A stretch of 64,000 nucleotides of DNA from Pseudomonas serboccidentalis (GTDB taxonomy: Bacteria > Pseudomonadota > Gammaproteobacteria > Pseudomonadales > Pseudomonadaceae). The first letter of the stretch is position 1; each line of letters opens with the position of its first letter. The stretch is taken from NCBI RefSeq assembly GCF_028830055.1, contig NZ_CP101655.1, positions 954,132 to 1,018,131 on the forward strand. The letters are read 5' to 3'. This document shows positions 35,111 to 44,802 of the stretch, piece after piece. The position numbers and the translations under genes are program-made. The notes under the pieces are model-generated. The model was not told the DNA's origin, searched no databases, and was given only the letters and a program-made list of their open reading frames with translations.

Positions 35111-36553
35111 ATGTTCGATTTCCACCCCCAGCTCAAGCAGCGCTTCGCTGCCTTGCGCACGGGCGCTGAGTTCTTTTCCCTGCGGTATGTGCGCGAGTCC
35201 GGCCAGTATCTGTCAGTGCGCAAGAACGTCGCCGAACCGCCGAGCCTGAGCCGCGACGAAGGCGCCATGCTCACCGTGCGCGTCAACGGAGTCGAGGCCT
35301 ACGCCGCCACCAACGACCTGTCGCAGCAAGGCCTGCAAGGCGCCCTCGAACGTGCCGAACAGCAGGCCCGGCGGCTCAAGCCCCACGCCTTGCTCGACCT
35401 GCGCGACCAACCGGTGTCGAGCGACCGCGCCGACTACTTTTCGCCCAATATCGAGCAAGCCTTCCCGTCCCTGAGCGAATGCTTCGAGCTGCTCGGCGCG
35501 GAATCCGCCTCGGTGCCAAAGGATGAGCGCCTGGTGAATTGGGAAGCGAGCATCGGCATCACCCACGTCGAGCAGATCTACCTGAGCAGCGCCGGTGCCG
35601 AATTGCGCCAGGCCCAACGCTTCGTCTACCCGAGCCTCGACGTCACCGCCTACGACGGCAACGACAGCCAGACCCGCAGCCTCGGCCGCGAGAACTTCGG
35701 CCAGCAGGGTGGCGCGGACGTGATCAGCCGTTGCGGCCTGGTCGGCGCCGGCCCCAAAGTGGCCGATCAGGCCCTGCAACTGCTGCTCGCACCGAACACC
35801 CCGCAAGGCCCACGCGACCTGCTGCTGATGCCTGACCAGATGATGCTGCAGATCCACGAGTCCATCGGTCACCCGCTGGAGCTCGACCGGATCCTCGGTG
35901 ACGAGCGCAACTACGCCGGCACCAGCTTCGTCAAAACCAGCGACTTCGGCAGCCTGCAATATGGTTCGAAGCTGCTCAACGTGACCTTCGATCCGGACAT
36001 TCCCGAAGAACTGGCGAGTTACGGCCACGATGACGACGGCTCAAAGGCCAGCAAGCAATTCCTGATTCGCGAAGGCCTGTTGCTGCGGCCATTGGGCGGC
36101 GCGCTGTCGCAGTTCCGCGCCGGTCTCGACGGTGTTGCCAACAGCCGCGCCTGCGGCTGGAACCGGCCGCCGATCGACCGCATGGCCAACCTCAACATCG
36201 AGCCGGGCGATCAGTCGCTGACGCAACTGATCAGCGGCATCGAGCACGGCATTCTGATGAGCACCAACCGTTCGTGGTCGATTGACGATGCGCGCAACAA
36301 GTTCCAGTTCGGTTGCGAGTGGGGTCAGTTGATCGAAAACGGTGAACTCAAGGGTGTGGTGAAAAATCCGAACTACCGAGGCATTTCCGCGCAGTTCTGG
36401 AAAAGTCTGCGCGCAGTCGGCGATGCCGGTACCCGCAGAGTGCTGGGCACGCCAAACTGCGGCAAGGGCGAACCGAACCAGGTGATCCGCGTCGGCCACG
36501 CTTCGCCGGCCTGCGTATTCAGCAACGTTGATGTGTTTGGGGGAGACGCCTGA
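35111..36553 (+). CDS. TldD-like protein of a second TldD/TldE pair
   Basis: A U62-family zinc metalloprotease subunit, 480 residues. The metal motif HESIGH (HExxxH, in QIHESIGHPLELDR near 254) marks the catalytic TldD side, and the fold-specific RAGLDGVANSRACGWNR follows near 342. The typical TldD/TldE pair cuts unfolded peptides, matures microcin B17 and degrades CcdA, but in pseudomonads the canonical tldD and pmbA genes lie elsewhere, apart from each other. Here the partner gene overlaps by one base. A perfect AAGGAGGT sits 6 bp before the ATG, so translation should be strong. The substrate is unknown. Confidence 0.88.
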   Translation: MFDFHPQLKQRFAALRTGAEFFSLRYVRESGQYLSVRKNVAEPPSLSRDEGAMLTVRVNGVEAYAATNDLSQQGLQGALERAEQQARRLKPHALLDLRDQPVSSDRADYFSPNIEQAFPSLSECFELLGAESASVPKDERLVNWEASIGITHVEQIYLSSAGAELRQAQRFVYPSLDVTAYDGNDSQTRSLGRENFGQQGGADVISRCGLVGAGPKVADQALQLLLAPNTPQGPRDLLLMPDQMMLQIHESIGHPLELDRILGDERNYAGTSFVKTSDFGSLQYGSKLLNVTFDPDIPEELASYGHDDDGSKASKQFLIREGLLLRPLGGALSQFRAGLDGVANSRACGWNRPPIDRMANLNIEPGDQSLTQLISGIEHGILMSTNRSWSIDDARNKFQFGCEWGQLIENGELKGVVKNPNYRGISAQFWKSLRAVGDAGTRRVLGTPNCGKGEPNQVIRVGHASPACVFSNVDVFGGDA

Positions 36554-37890
36554 TGAGCATTTCGAAGAGTCAGTCCGACGCCTTCAAGGTCATGGTCAAT
36601 TGGCTGCGCGACAGCGTGCGCGAGCCGGAACAATTCACCCTCAGTTATGCCGCCGAATCCTCGGCATTCGTGCGGTTCAACCACGCCAAGGTGCGTCAGG
36701 CCGGCCAGGTGCAGCAGGTCGATGTCGGGCTGAAGCTGATCAACGACGGCCGCCACGCCGACCTGCACATCACCCTGTCCGGTGATCAGGAAGCCGATCT
36801 GCAGCGCCTCGCCGAAGGCCTGCAACAACTGCGCGAAACCCTGCCGCTGCTGCCGCAGGATCCGTACCTGCTGCTCAACCACAACGGCTGGCAGAGCAAC
36901 AACGTGCAGGACCATCCGCTGCCGGACACGGAGCTGGTGGTCGAGGAGATCTGCGCCGCCGCTGAAGGTCTGGATCTGGTCGGCTTTTATGCCGCAGGTC
37001 CGATCAGCCGTGGTTTCGCCAGTTCCTCGGGGGCGTTTGGCTGGCATCAGGCCAACAGCTTCAACTTTGACTTCAGCCTGTTCCACGAGAATGGCGAAGC
37101 GGTGAAAGCCAGCTACGCCGGCCACGAATGGAGCAGCGAAGGCTTCGCCCGACGCTTCCAGCAGGCCCGCGAGCAACTGGCGTTTCTCGGTCGACCGTTG
37201 CGCACCCTCGCACCGGGGCAATACCGGGCGTATCTGGCGCCAGCCGCACTGGAAGAAATCATGGGCATGCTGAGCTGGGGCGGGTTCTCCGCGCAGTCGA
37301 TTGCCAGCAAAAGCAGTCCGCTGCAGAAGCTGTATGTCGGCGATCAGGCGTTCAGTCCGCTGGTGTCGCTGGATGAAAAAGTCAGCGACTCGTTGAGCCC
37401 GGCGTTTTCCGGCGAAGGGTATCCGCGCAGCGATCTGCGGCTGGTCATCGAAGGCAAGGCCGGTGATCAACTGGTCGGTTCGCGCAGTGCCGCCGAATAC
37501 GGCCTGACCGCCAACGGTGCCAGCGGCGGCGAATCGCCGAGCGCGCTGAACATGGCGGCCGGGGACCTGTCACAGGCCGAGATTCTCAAGCAACTGGGCA
37601 CCGGCCTGTACATCAGTAACCTGTGGTACCTGAACTTCTCCGATCAGCCGGCCGCGCGCCTGACCGGGATGACCCGGTTTGCCACGTTCTGGGTCGAGAA
37701 CGGCGAGATTCAGGCGCCGGTCAGCACCATGCGTTTCGACGACAGCGCCTACAGCCTGCTGGGTTCGCAGCTGGAAGCGCTGACCGCCGAGCGCGAGTTG
37801 CTGCTGTCGGCGAGTACGTATAGCCAGCGCAATACCTCGTCGGTGTTGCTGCCGGGGGCGCTGGTCAGCCGTCTCACGCTAACGCTGTAG
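36553..37890 (+). CDS. TldE/PmbA-like partner protein
   Basis: A 445-residue U62-family protein that lacks the HExxxH motif, as expected of the non-catalytic TldE half. The N-terminal strand-rich domain (LSYAAESSAFVRFNHAKVRQAG) and C-terminal LGTGLYISNLWYLNFSD and TRFATFWVENGEIQAPV are typical of the PmbA/TldA fold. TGATG couples it to the upstream gene (stop and start share the A at 36553), implying equal amounts and a heterodimer. A family-4 REP follows the stop by 8 bp. Confidence 0.87.
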   Translation: MSISKSQSDAFKVMVNWLRDSVREPEQFTLSYAAESSAFVRFNHAKVRQAGQVQQVDVGLKLINDGRHADLHITLSGDQEADLQRLAEGLQQLRETLPLLPQDPYLLLNHNGWQSNNVQDHPLPDTELVVEEICAAAEGLDLVGFYAAGPISRGFASSSGAFGWHQANSFNFDFSLFHENGEAVKASYAGHEWSSEGFARRFQQAREQLAFLGRPLRTLAPGQYRAYLAPAALEEIMGMLSWGGFSAQSIASKSSPLQKLYVGDQAFSPLVSLDEKVSDSLSPAFSGEGYPRSDLRLVIEGKAGDQLVGSRSAAEYGLTANGASGGESPSALNMAAGDLSQAEILKQLGTGLYISNLWYLNFSDQPAARLTGMTRFATFWVENGEIQAPVSTMRFDDSAYSLLGSQLEALTAERELLLSASTYSQRNTSSVLLPGALVSRLTLTL

Positions 37891-37898
37891 ATAAACCC

Positions 37899-38026
37899 GT
37901 GGCGAGGGGGCTTGCCCCCGTTCGGCGGCGAAGCCGTCGTAGTCCGACTGAGCGGTATTGCTGTCGAACGCACCGGCCGGTTTTGGGGCTGCTACGCAAC
38001 CCAACGGGGGCAAGCCCCCTCGCCAC
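37899..38026. repeat. REP doublet, family 4
   Basis: Arms GTGGCGAGGGGGCTTGCCCC and complement between the TldE-like gene and the MFS gene. Confidence 0.9.
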
Positions 38027-38091
38027 ACATGATCCTTCGCCCGAATCAGCGCCAAGACAAGAATCCAGATTAACCACCCACCAGAGGTTCC

Positions 38092-39519
38092 ATGCCCAAC
38101 CGCCCGCCTCTCGACGCCATCACCGCCCGCTGGTTGCCGTGGGTCGTCGCCATCGCGTTCTTCATGCAGTCCCTCGACGGGACCATCCTCAACACCGCCC
38201 TGCCGGCCATGGCCCGGGATCTGGCCGAAGACCCGTTGCGCATGCAAGGCGTGGTCATTGCCTACATGCTCACCGTGGCATTGCTGATTCCGGCTTCGGG
38301 TTGGATCGCCGACCGCTTCGGCACCAAGAAGATCTTCTTCGGCGCGATCCTGCTGTTCAGTTTCGGCTCACTGCTCTGCGCGTTGTCCAGCAGCCTGAGC
38401 ATGCTGGTCGGCGCGCGGGTGATCCAAGGCCTGGGCGGCGCATTGATGCTACCGGTCGGACGCCTGGTAGTGCTGCGCGCCTACCCACGTTCGGAGCTGG
38501 TGCGGATCATGGGCTTCATCACCATTCCCGGCCTGCTCGGTCCGCTGATCGGCCCGACCATGGGCGGCTGGATGGTGCAATACCTGACGTGGCACTGGAT
38601 CTTCCTGATCAACCTGCCGGTCGGCGTGCTCGGCTGCTACGCGGTATGGAAATTCATCCCCGACCTGCGCGGCACTGAACGCACGCGCTTCGACAGCCTC
38701 GGTTTCCTGCTGTTTGGCGCCGCAATGATCCTGATCACCATTGCCATGGAAGGCCTTGGCGAACTGCACCTGCCGCATCTGCGAGTGATGTTGCTGCTGT
38801 TCGGCGGTCTGGCCTGTCTGGCGGCGTACTGGTTGCGCGCCGGGCACGTCGAAAATCCGCTGTTCGCCCCTTCGCTGTTCAAGACCCGCACCTTTGCCGT
38901 CGGCATTCTCGGCAACCTGTTCGCCCGTCTGGGCAGCGGCGCCCTGCCGTTTCTGGTGCCGTTGCTACTGCAAGTGGCGCTGGGTTATTCGCCGTCACAG
39001 GCCGGGATGAGCATGCTGCCGCTGGCCGCCGCGGCCATGTTTGCCAAGTGGATGGCGCGCCCGCTGATCGAACGCCTTGGCTATCGCATCGTGCTCACCG
39101 GCAACACCCTCGCACTGGGGATCATGCTGGCGAGCATGGGCCTGGTCAGCGAACAGACGCCTTACTGGCTGCTGCTGTGTCTGCTGGCGATTCTCGGGGC
39201 GATCAACTCGCTGCAATTCACCGCGATGAACACCGTGACCCTGATCGACCTCGACGACGCCAGCGCCAGCAGCGGCAACAGCCTGCTGTCGGTGGTGGCG
39301 CAATTGTCGTTGAGCCTGGGGGTGGCCTGCGCCGGTGCGCTGCTCGGCGGCTTCACGGCCGAGATCGGCAATGATGGCGTCGAGACCGTGCTGGGCGCGT
39401 TCCAACTGACGTTTGTCACGGTCGGGATCATGGCGATGCTCGCCGCGACGATCTTCTCGCAACTGTCGAAAGAGGACGGCCGGCGGGCCAAGCGCCCGGA
39501 AGAACACATCGAACACTGA
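38092..39519 (+). CDS. MFS transporter, DHA2 (14-helix) drug-exporter type
   Basis: A 475-residue inner-membrane protein with about 13-14 predicted helices. Visible family motifs are SLDGTILNTALPAMARDL (motif D1 of 14-TMS exporters), GWIADRFGTKKIFF (motif A, near 68-81), and PGLLGPLIGPTMGGWMVQ (motif C, near 140-157). It resembles MdtD/EmrB-like proteins but has no adjacent membrane-fusion or outer-membrane partner, so it is likely to work alone. The substrate cannot be inferred. Confidence 0.88.
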   Translation: MPNRPPLDAITARWLPWVVAIAFFMQSLDGTILNTALPAMARDLAEDPLRMQGVVIAYMLTVALLIPASGWIADRFGTKKIFFGAILLFSFGSLLCALSSSLSMLVGARVIQGLGGALMLPVGRLVVLRAYPRSELVRIMGFITIPGLLGPLIGPTMGGWMVQYLTWHWIFLINLPVGVLGCYAVWKFIPDLRGTERTRFDSLGFLLFGAAMILITIAMEGLGELHLPHLRVMLLLFGGLACLAAYWLRAGHVENPLFAPSLFKTRTFAVGILGNLFARLGSGALPFLVPLLLQVALGYSPSQAGMSMLPLAAAAMFAKWMARPLIERLGYRIVLTGNTLALGIMLASMGLVSEQTPYWLLLCLLAILGAINSLQFTAMNTVTLIDLDDASASSGNSLLSVVAQLSLSLGVACAGALLGGFTAEIGNDGVETVLGAFQLTFVTVGIMAMLAATIFSQLSKEDGRRAKRPEEHIEH

Positions 39520-39630
39520 TGTGTGATGAAGGGCTTTTGTGGCGAGGGAGTCGCTGTTCGTCCAGAACTTTCGAGGAAAGTGGCACGGGGCTGCTACACT
39601 GCGCGACATTTTGTTTTGCAGGCCAGTCCC

Positions 39631-41016
39631 GTGACCACCATCGCCACCGCTTTTAATACTCTGCCGCTGTCCGCCGCCATGCTGGCTAACCTCGAATCCC
39701 TCGGTTATGCCCAGATGACGCCGATCCAGGCGCAGAGCTTGCCGGTGATCCTCAAGGGGATGGACCTGATCGCCCAGGCCAAGACCGGCAGCGGCAAGAC
39801 CGCCGCGTTCGGCATCGGCCTGCTGAACCCGATCAATCCGCGCTACTTCGGCTGCCAGGCGCTGGTGATCTGCCCGACCCGTGAGCTGGCCGACCAGGTC
39901 GCCAAGGAAGTCCGTCGTCTGGCCCGTGCCGAAGACAACATCAAGGTTCTGACCCTGTGCGGCGGCGTGTCGTTCGGCCCGCAGATCGCTTCGCTGGAGC
40001 ACGGCGCGCACATCATCGTCGGCACCCCGGGGCGTATCCAGCAGCACCTGCGCAAAGGTTCGCTGGTGCTCGACGGCCTGAACACGCTGATCCTCGACGA
40101 AGCCGACCGCATGCTCGACATGGGTTTCTACGACGCCATCGAAGACATCATCGAGCAAACCCCGTCGCGCCGTCAGACCCTGCTGTTCTCCGCCACCTAC
40201 CCGGTGGGCATCAAGCAACTGGCCTCGAAATTCATGCGTGATCCGCAGACGGTGAAAGCCGAAGCGTTCCACGACGACACGCAGATCGAACAGCGTTTCT
40301 ACGAGATTTCCCCGGAAGAACGCATGAGCGCAGTGACCAAAGTCCTGCACCACTTCCGCCCGGCCTCCTGCGTGGCGTTCTGCTTCACCAAGCAGCAGGT
40401 GCAGGAAACCGTCGATCACCTGACCTCCAAAGGCATCTCCGCCGTCGGCCTGCACGGTGATCTGGAACAGCGTGACCGCGATCAGGTGCTGGCGATGTTC
40501 GCCAACCGCAGTACGTCGGTACTGGTCGCCACTGACGTGGCCGCCCGTGGCCTGGACATCGATGCGCTGGACATGGTGATCAACGTCGAGCTGGCCCGCG
40601 ATTCGGAAATCCACATTCACCGCGTTGGCCGTACCGGTCGCGCTGGCGAGAAAGGCATCGCGGTCAGCCTCGTCGCACCGTCCGAAGCCCATCGCGCGCA
40701 AGCCATCGAACAGTTGCAGAAAGCCCCGCTGAACTGGGATCAGGTGGACAACCTCAAGTCCCAGGGCGGCGCCCCGTTGCAGCCACCGATGAGCACGCTG
40801 TGCATCGCTGGCGGGCGCAAGGACAAAGTGCGTCCGGGCGACATCCTCGGCGCACTGACCGGCGATGCCGGCATCCCGGGCGCCCAGGTCGGCAAGATCG
40901 CGATCTTCGACTTCCAGTCGTATGTGGCGGTTGAACGCACCGTGGTCATGCAGGCGCTGCAGCGTTTGAACAATGGCAAGATCAAGGGCCGTTCGCTGCG
41001 CGTGCGTGTTTTGTAA
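39631..41016 (+). CDS. dbpA: ATP-dependent RNA helicase DbpA
   Basis: DEAD-box helicase that acts in 50S ribosome assembly through hairpin 92 of 23S rRNA. The 461 residues carry AKTGSGKT (motif I, near 50), PTRELA, GGxxFGPQ, LDEADR (motif II), FSATY (motif III, near 180), VATDVAARGLDID and HRVGRTGR (motif VI). The C-terminal RNA-binding domain (CIAGGRKDKVRPGDILGALTG) is the DbpA hallmark. The GTG at 39631 is chosen, as VTTIATAFNTLPLS matches the family N-terminus; the frame open upstream is non-coding. Confidence 0.94.
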   Translation: MTTIATAFNTLPLSAAMLANLESLGYAQMTPIQAQSLPVILKGMDLIAQAKTGSGKTAAFGIGLLNPINPRYFGCQALVICPTRELADQVAKEVRRLARAEDNIKVLTLCGGVSFGPQIASLEHGAHIIVGTPGRIQQHLRKGSLVLDGLNTLILDEADRMLDMGFYDAIEDIIEQTPSRRQTLLFSATYPVGIKQLASKFMRDPQTVKAEAFHDDTQIEQRFYEISPEERMSAVTKVLHHFRPASCVAFCFTKQQVQETVDHLTSKGISAVGLHGDLEQRDRDQVLAMFANRSTSVLVATDVAARGLDIDALDMVINVELARDSEIHIHRVGRTGRAGEKGIAVSLVAPSEAHRAQAIEQLQKAPLNWDQVDNLKSQGGAPLQPPMSTLCIAGGRKDKVRPGDILGALTGDAGIPGAQVGKIAIFDFQSYVAVERTVVMQALQRLNNGKIKGRSLRVRVL

Positions 41017-41033
41017 GCACAACGCATTTCCCC

Positions 41034-41118
41034 TGTAGGAGCTGCCGCAGGCTGCGATCTTTTGACTTTGTTTTTAAAGAGCAAGATCAAAGATCGCAGC
41101 CTGCGGCAGCTCCTACAG
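41034..41118. repeat. REP doublet, family 2
   Basis: Near-perfect arms GTAGGAGCTGCCGCAGGCTG and complement, with one base missing in the right GATC core. Between dbpA and the flavoprotein gene. Confidence 0.9.
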
Positions 41119-41152
41119 TTCGTTTTGTGGTGACATTTGTGAGGACACCGTT

Positions 41153-42331
41153 TTGCGCTCTACCGAAGTCGTGATCATTGGCGCTGGCGCCGCAGGGTTG
41201 ATGTGTGCACTGACCGCCGCCGGGCGCGGGCGTGAAGTGTTGCTGCTCGATCATGCGAACAAGGCCGGCAAGAAAATCCTGATGTCCGGCGGTGGCCGCT
41301 GCAATTTCACCAACATGTACACCGAACCGAGCAATTTCCTCTCGCACAACCCGCATTTCTGCAAATCCGCACTGGCGCGTTACACCCAGTGGGATTTCAT
41401 CGGCATGGTCGGCAAGCACGGCGTGCCGTACCACGAGAAGAAACTCGGCCAGCTGTTCTGCGATAACAAATCCAGCGACATCCTCGGCATGCTCCTCGAC
41501 GAGTGCGATCAGGTCGGCGTCGAGCTGCACCTGGACACCTCGATCCAGACCATCGAGAAAGTCGAAAACGGCTACCTGCTCGACACCACCCTCGGCCAGC
41601 TCCAGTGCCAGTCGCTGGTGATCGCCACCGGCGGGCTATCAATCCCGACGCTGGGCGCCACCGGTTTCGGCTATCAGGTGGCCAAACAGTTCGGCCATGA
41701 GCTGCTGCCGACCCGCGCCGGCCTGGTGCCGTTCACCATCACCGATCAGCTCAAGGAACTGTGCACCGAGCTGTCCGGCACGTCGGTGGATTGCCTGGTC
41801 AGCTGCAACGACCAGAGCTTTCGCGAAAACATCCTGTTCACTCACCGTGGCCTCAGCGGCCCGGCGATTCTGCAGATCTCGTCGTTCTGGGAGCCGGGTG
41901 ACACCGTGGAGATCAACCTGCTGCCGGACCACGACACCGCCGCATGGCTGCAACAGCAAGTGGCCGAACGCCCGAACAGCGAACTGAAAACCCTGCTCGG
42001 CGAGATCTTCACCAAGAAAATGGCCAACCTGTTGGCGGACAACTGGTTCGTCTCCAAACCGATGAAGCAGTACACCCACGCCGAACTGGCGCAGATCGCC
42101 GACAAGCTGGGCAGCTGGAAAGTCGTGCCGGCCGGCACCGAAGGCTATCGCACCGCCGAGGTCACGCTGGGTGGCGTCGACACCCGCGAAGTGTCGTCCA
42201 AGACCATGGAATCGCTGAAAAGCCCGGGGCTGTACTTTGTCGGCGAAGTGCTCGACGTGACCGGGCATCTGGGCGGCTTCAACTTCCAGTGGGCATGGGC
42301 TTCCGGCTACGCGGCCGCGCAGTACGTCTGA
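41153..42331 (+). CDS. BaiN/HI0933-family FAD-dependent oxidoreductase (YhiN-like)
   Basis: A 392-residue flavoprotein of uncertain function. N-terminal FAD motif IIGAGAAGLMCALTAAGRGR, then MSGGGRCNFTN (near 45-55), VIATGGLSIPTLGATGFGY near 160, and the C-terminal DVTGHLGGFNFQWAWASGYAAA signature (quoted in part: GHLGGFNFQWAWASGYAA). The start is TTG at 41153, with GAGG 8 bp upstream and no suitable ATG; residue 2 onward (RSTEVVIIGAG) fits the family. The family includes enzymes that reduce bile-acid or unsaturated substrates. Confidence 0.87.
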   Translation: MRSTEVVIIGAGAAGLMCALTAAGRGREVLLLDHANKAGKKILMSGGGRCNFTNMYTEPSNFLSHNPHFCKSALARYTQWDFIGMVGKHGVPYHEKKLGQLFCDNKSSDILGMLLDECDQVGVELHLDTSIQTIEKVENGYLLDTTLGQLQCQSLVIATGGLSIPTLGATGFGYQVAKQFGHELLPTRAGLVPFTITDQLKELCTELSGTSVDCLVSCNDQSFRENILFTHRGLSGPAILQISSFWEPGDTVEINLLPDHDTAAWLQQQVAERPNSELKTLLGEIFTKKMANLLADNWFVSKPMKQYTHAELAQIADKLGSWKVVPAGTEGYRTAEVTLGGVDTREVSSKTMESLKSPGLYFVGEVLDVTGHLGGFNFQWAWASGYAAAQYV

Positions 42332-42350
42332 TCGAAACAACACCCTCCCC

Positions 42351-42377
42351 TGTAGGAGCTTGCCGAAGGCTCCTACA
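42351..42377. repeat. Minimal family-2 hairpin
   Basis: TGTAGGAGCTTGCCGAAGGC then TCCTACA: only the outer arms remain, with an extra T in the left arm. A likely deletion derivative of the full doublet. Confidence 0.75.
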
Positions 42378-42495
42378 GTTGTTATGCGTGATGCAGTAAG
42401 GAACACTTTTTGCTGTCAGATGTGATCGACGCCATTGCGTCGGCGTCATTACTGGCTCAATTTAGCGGCATCGCCTCGGAAGGCCTTCGCACTTC

Positions 42496-44688
42496 ATGTC
42501 CTCGACCTCGTTTCGTCAGTCTTTGCGGCGCCTGTGGGCGCTGGATAAATTCAGCTACAGCGTACGGGTGTTCATCGCCCTGACCGGCAGCATGGCGCTG
42601 TGTTGGTATCAGGATGAAATGGGCCTGCTGATCCCGTTGTTCCTGGGGATTATCGCCAGTGCCCTGGCCGAGACCGACGACAGCTGGCAGGGCCGCCTCA
42701 ACGCGCTGGCGGTAACACTGGTGTGTTTCAGTATCGCCGCGCTGTCGGTGGAACTGCTCTTCCCCTACCCCATCGTGTTTGCCATCGCCCTGGCCCTGGC
42801 CAGCTTCGGCCTGACCATGCTCGGCGCACTCGGCGAGCGTTACGGTGCGATTGCTTCGGCGACATTGATTCTGTCCGTGTACACCATGATCGGCGTCGAT
42901 CAGCGCGGCGGTGCGGTCACCGATTTCTGGCACGAGCCGATGCTGCTGGTGGCCGGTGCCGCGTGGTACGGACTGCTGTCGGTGCTGTGGCAGGCGCTGT
43001 TTTCCAACCAGCCGGTGCAGCAGAGTCTGGCGCGGCTGTTCCGTGAACTGGGTTTCTATTTGAAGCTCAAAGCCTCGCTGTTCGAGCCGATCCGCCAACT
43101 GGATGTCGAAGCGCGGCGACTGGAACTGGCGCAGCAGAACGGTCGGGTGGTGGCAGCGCTGAACAGCGCCAAGGAAATCATTCTGCACCGAGTCGGCAAC
43201 GGTCGCCCGGGGTCGAAAGTCAGCCGTTATCTGAAGCTGTATTTCCTCGCCCAGGACATACACGAACGCGCCAGCTCCTCGCACTATCCGTACAACGCGC
43301 TGGCCGATGCGTTCTTCCACAGCGACGTGCTGTTCCGCTGCCAGCGCTTGCTGCGCCAGCAGGGCAAGGCCTGTCGGGCACTGGCCGAATCGATCCAGAT
43401 GCGCCAGCCGTTCATCTACGACGCCAGTTTTGCCGAAGCGCTGAGCGACCTCGACGCCTCTCTGGAACACCTGCGCATCCAGAGCAACCCGGCGTGGCGC
43501 GGTCTGCTGCGCTCGTTGCGCGCACTGGCAGCCAACCTTGGCACCCTCGACCGTTTGCTCAGCGATGCGAGTAACCCCGACGCCTTGGCGGACGCCACCG
43601 ACAGCAGTCTGCTCGACCGTTCGCCGCGCAACCTCAAGGACGTGTGGGTGCGCCTGCGCACGCAACTGACGCCGACCTCGTTGCTGTTCCGTCATGCCCT
43701 GCGCCTGCCGCTGGCGCTGAGTATCGGCTACGGCATGGTGCATCTGATTCACCCGTCGCAGGGCTACTGGATCATTCTCACCACGCTGTTCGTCTGTCAG
43801 CCGAACTACGGCGCGACGCGGCGCAAACTCGGTCAGCGGATTCTCGGCACGGCCATCGGCCTGACCGTGGCGTGGGCGCTGTTCGATCTGTTCCCCAGTC
43901 CGTTGGTGCAGTCGTGCTTCGCCATCGCCGCCGGGGTGGTGTTCTTTACCAACCGCACCACACGCTACACCCTGGCGACGGCGGCCATCACGATCATGGT
44001 GCTGTTCTGCTTCAACCAGATCGGCGACGGCTATGGACTGTTCCTGCCGCGCCTGTTCGATACCCTGCTCGGCAGCCTGATCGCCGGCCTGACGGTATTC
44101 CTGTTCCTGCCAGACTGGCAGGGCCGGCGCCTGAACAAGGTGCTGGCCAACACCCTGACCTGCAACAGCATCTACCTGCGCCAGATCATGCAGCAATATG
44201 CCGCCGGCAAGAGCGACGACCTCGCCTATCGCCTGGCCCGCCGCAACGCGCACAACGCCGACGCGGCGCTGTCGACCACGCTGGCGAACATGCTGATGGA
44301 ACCGGGGCATTTCCGTAAGGAAGCGGATGTCGGTTTCCGTTTTCTGGTGCTGTCGCACACCCTGCTCAGTTACTTGTCCGGGCTGGGTGCGCACCGCGAG
44401 ACGCAGTTACCGGCGGACGTGCGCGAACACCTGATCGACGGCGCCGGGGTGAAGCTGGCCGCGAGCATCGACGACATCGCCCAGGGGCTTGCGAACAAGC
44501 AGCCAGTGGCGATTCAGAGCGACGAAGAAGAAGCGCTGGCCAATGAGCTGGAGCAGATGCCCGACGAGATCGATGAAGGACAGCGGTTGGTGCAGACGCA
44601 ACTGGCGTTGATCTGTCGGCAGCTGGGGCCGTTGCGTACGTTGGCGGCGCACCTGATCAAGGACACCAGCGAGGCCAGCGGCGGCTGA
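42496..44688 (+). CDS. yccS: YccS-type FUSC-family inner membrane protein
   Basis: A 730-residue protein with two sets of membrane helices (about 20-150 and 395-530), separated and followed by soluble regions, as in the YccS/YhfK (TIGR01666) group. The second set carries the fusaric-acid-resistance pattern HPSQGYWIILTTLFVCQPNYG near 418-438 (quoted in part: GYWIILTTLFVCQPNYG). The family is linked to aromatic acid or fusaric acid efflux, but YccS itself has no settled substrate. No membrane-fusion partner lies beside it. Confidence 0.88.
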   Translation: MSSTSFRQSLRRLWALDKFSYSVRVFIALTGSMALCWYQDEMGLLIPLFLGIIASALAETDDSWQGRLNALAVTLVCFSIAALSVELLFPYPIVFAIALALASFGLTMLGALGERYGAIASATLILSVYTMIGVDQRGGAVTDFWHEPMLLVAGAAWYGLLSVLWQALFSNQPVQQSLARLFRELGFYLKLKASLFEPIRQLDVEARRLELAQQNGRVVAALNSAKEIILHRVGNGRPGSKVSRYLKLYFLAQDIHERASSSHYPYNALADAFFHSDVLFRCQRLLRQQGKACRALAESIQMRQPFIYDASFAEALSDLDASLEHLRIQSNPAWRGLLRSLRALAANLGTLDRLLSDASNPDALADATDSSLLDRSPRNLKDVWVRLRTQLTPTSLLFRHALRLPLALSIGYGMVHLIHPSQGYWIILTTLFVCQPNYGATRRKLGQRILGTAIGLTVAWALFDLFPSPLVQSCFAIAAGVVFFTNRTTRYTLATAAITIMVLFCFNQIGDGYGLFLPRLFDTLLGSLIAGLTVFLFLPDWQGRRLNKVLANTLTCNSIYLRQIMQQYAAGKSDDLAYRLARRNAHNADAALSTTLANMLMEPGHFRKEADVGFRFLVLSHTLLSYLSGLGAHRETQLPADVREHLIDGAGVKLAASIDDIAQGLANKQPVAIQSDEEEALANELEQMPDEIDEGQRLVQTQLALICRQLGPLRTLAAHLIKDTSEASGG

Positions 44689-44697
44689 GAAGACGCC

Positions 44698-44764
44698 ATC
44701 GCGAGCAGGCTCACTCCTACAGGGGGAACGCATTTCAAACTGTAGGAGTGAGCCTGCTCGCGAT
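44698..44764. repeat. REP doublet, family 3, inward orientation
   Basis: ATCGCGAGCAGGCTCACTCC faces its exact complement over a 23-bp centre, between the convergent yccS and solute-binding protein genes. Confidence 0.93.
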
Positions 44765-44802
44765 AGGGCCATCAGCCACTCAACAAATTCCGGATCAGAC
44801 GC

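Noticed and set aside
39523..39630. N-terminal extension of DbpA
   Set aside because: The open frame before the GTG at 39631 runs over a truncated REP-like GTGGCGAGGGAG piece and does not resemble the helicase N-terminus.
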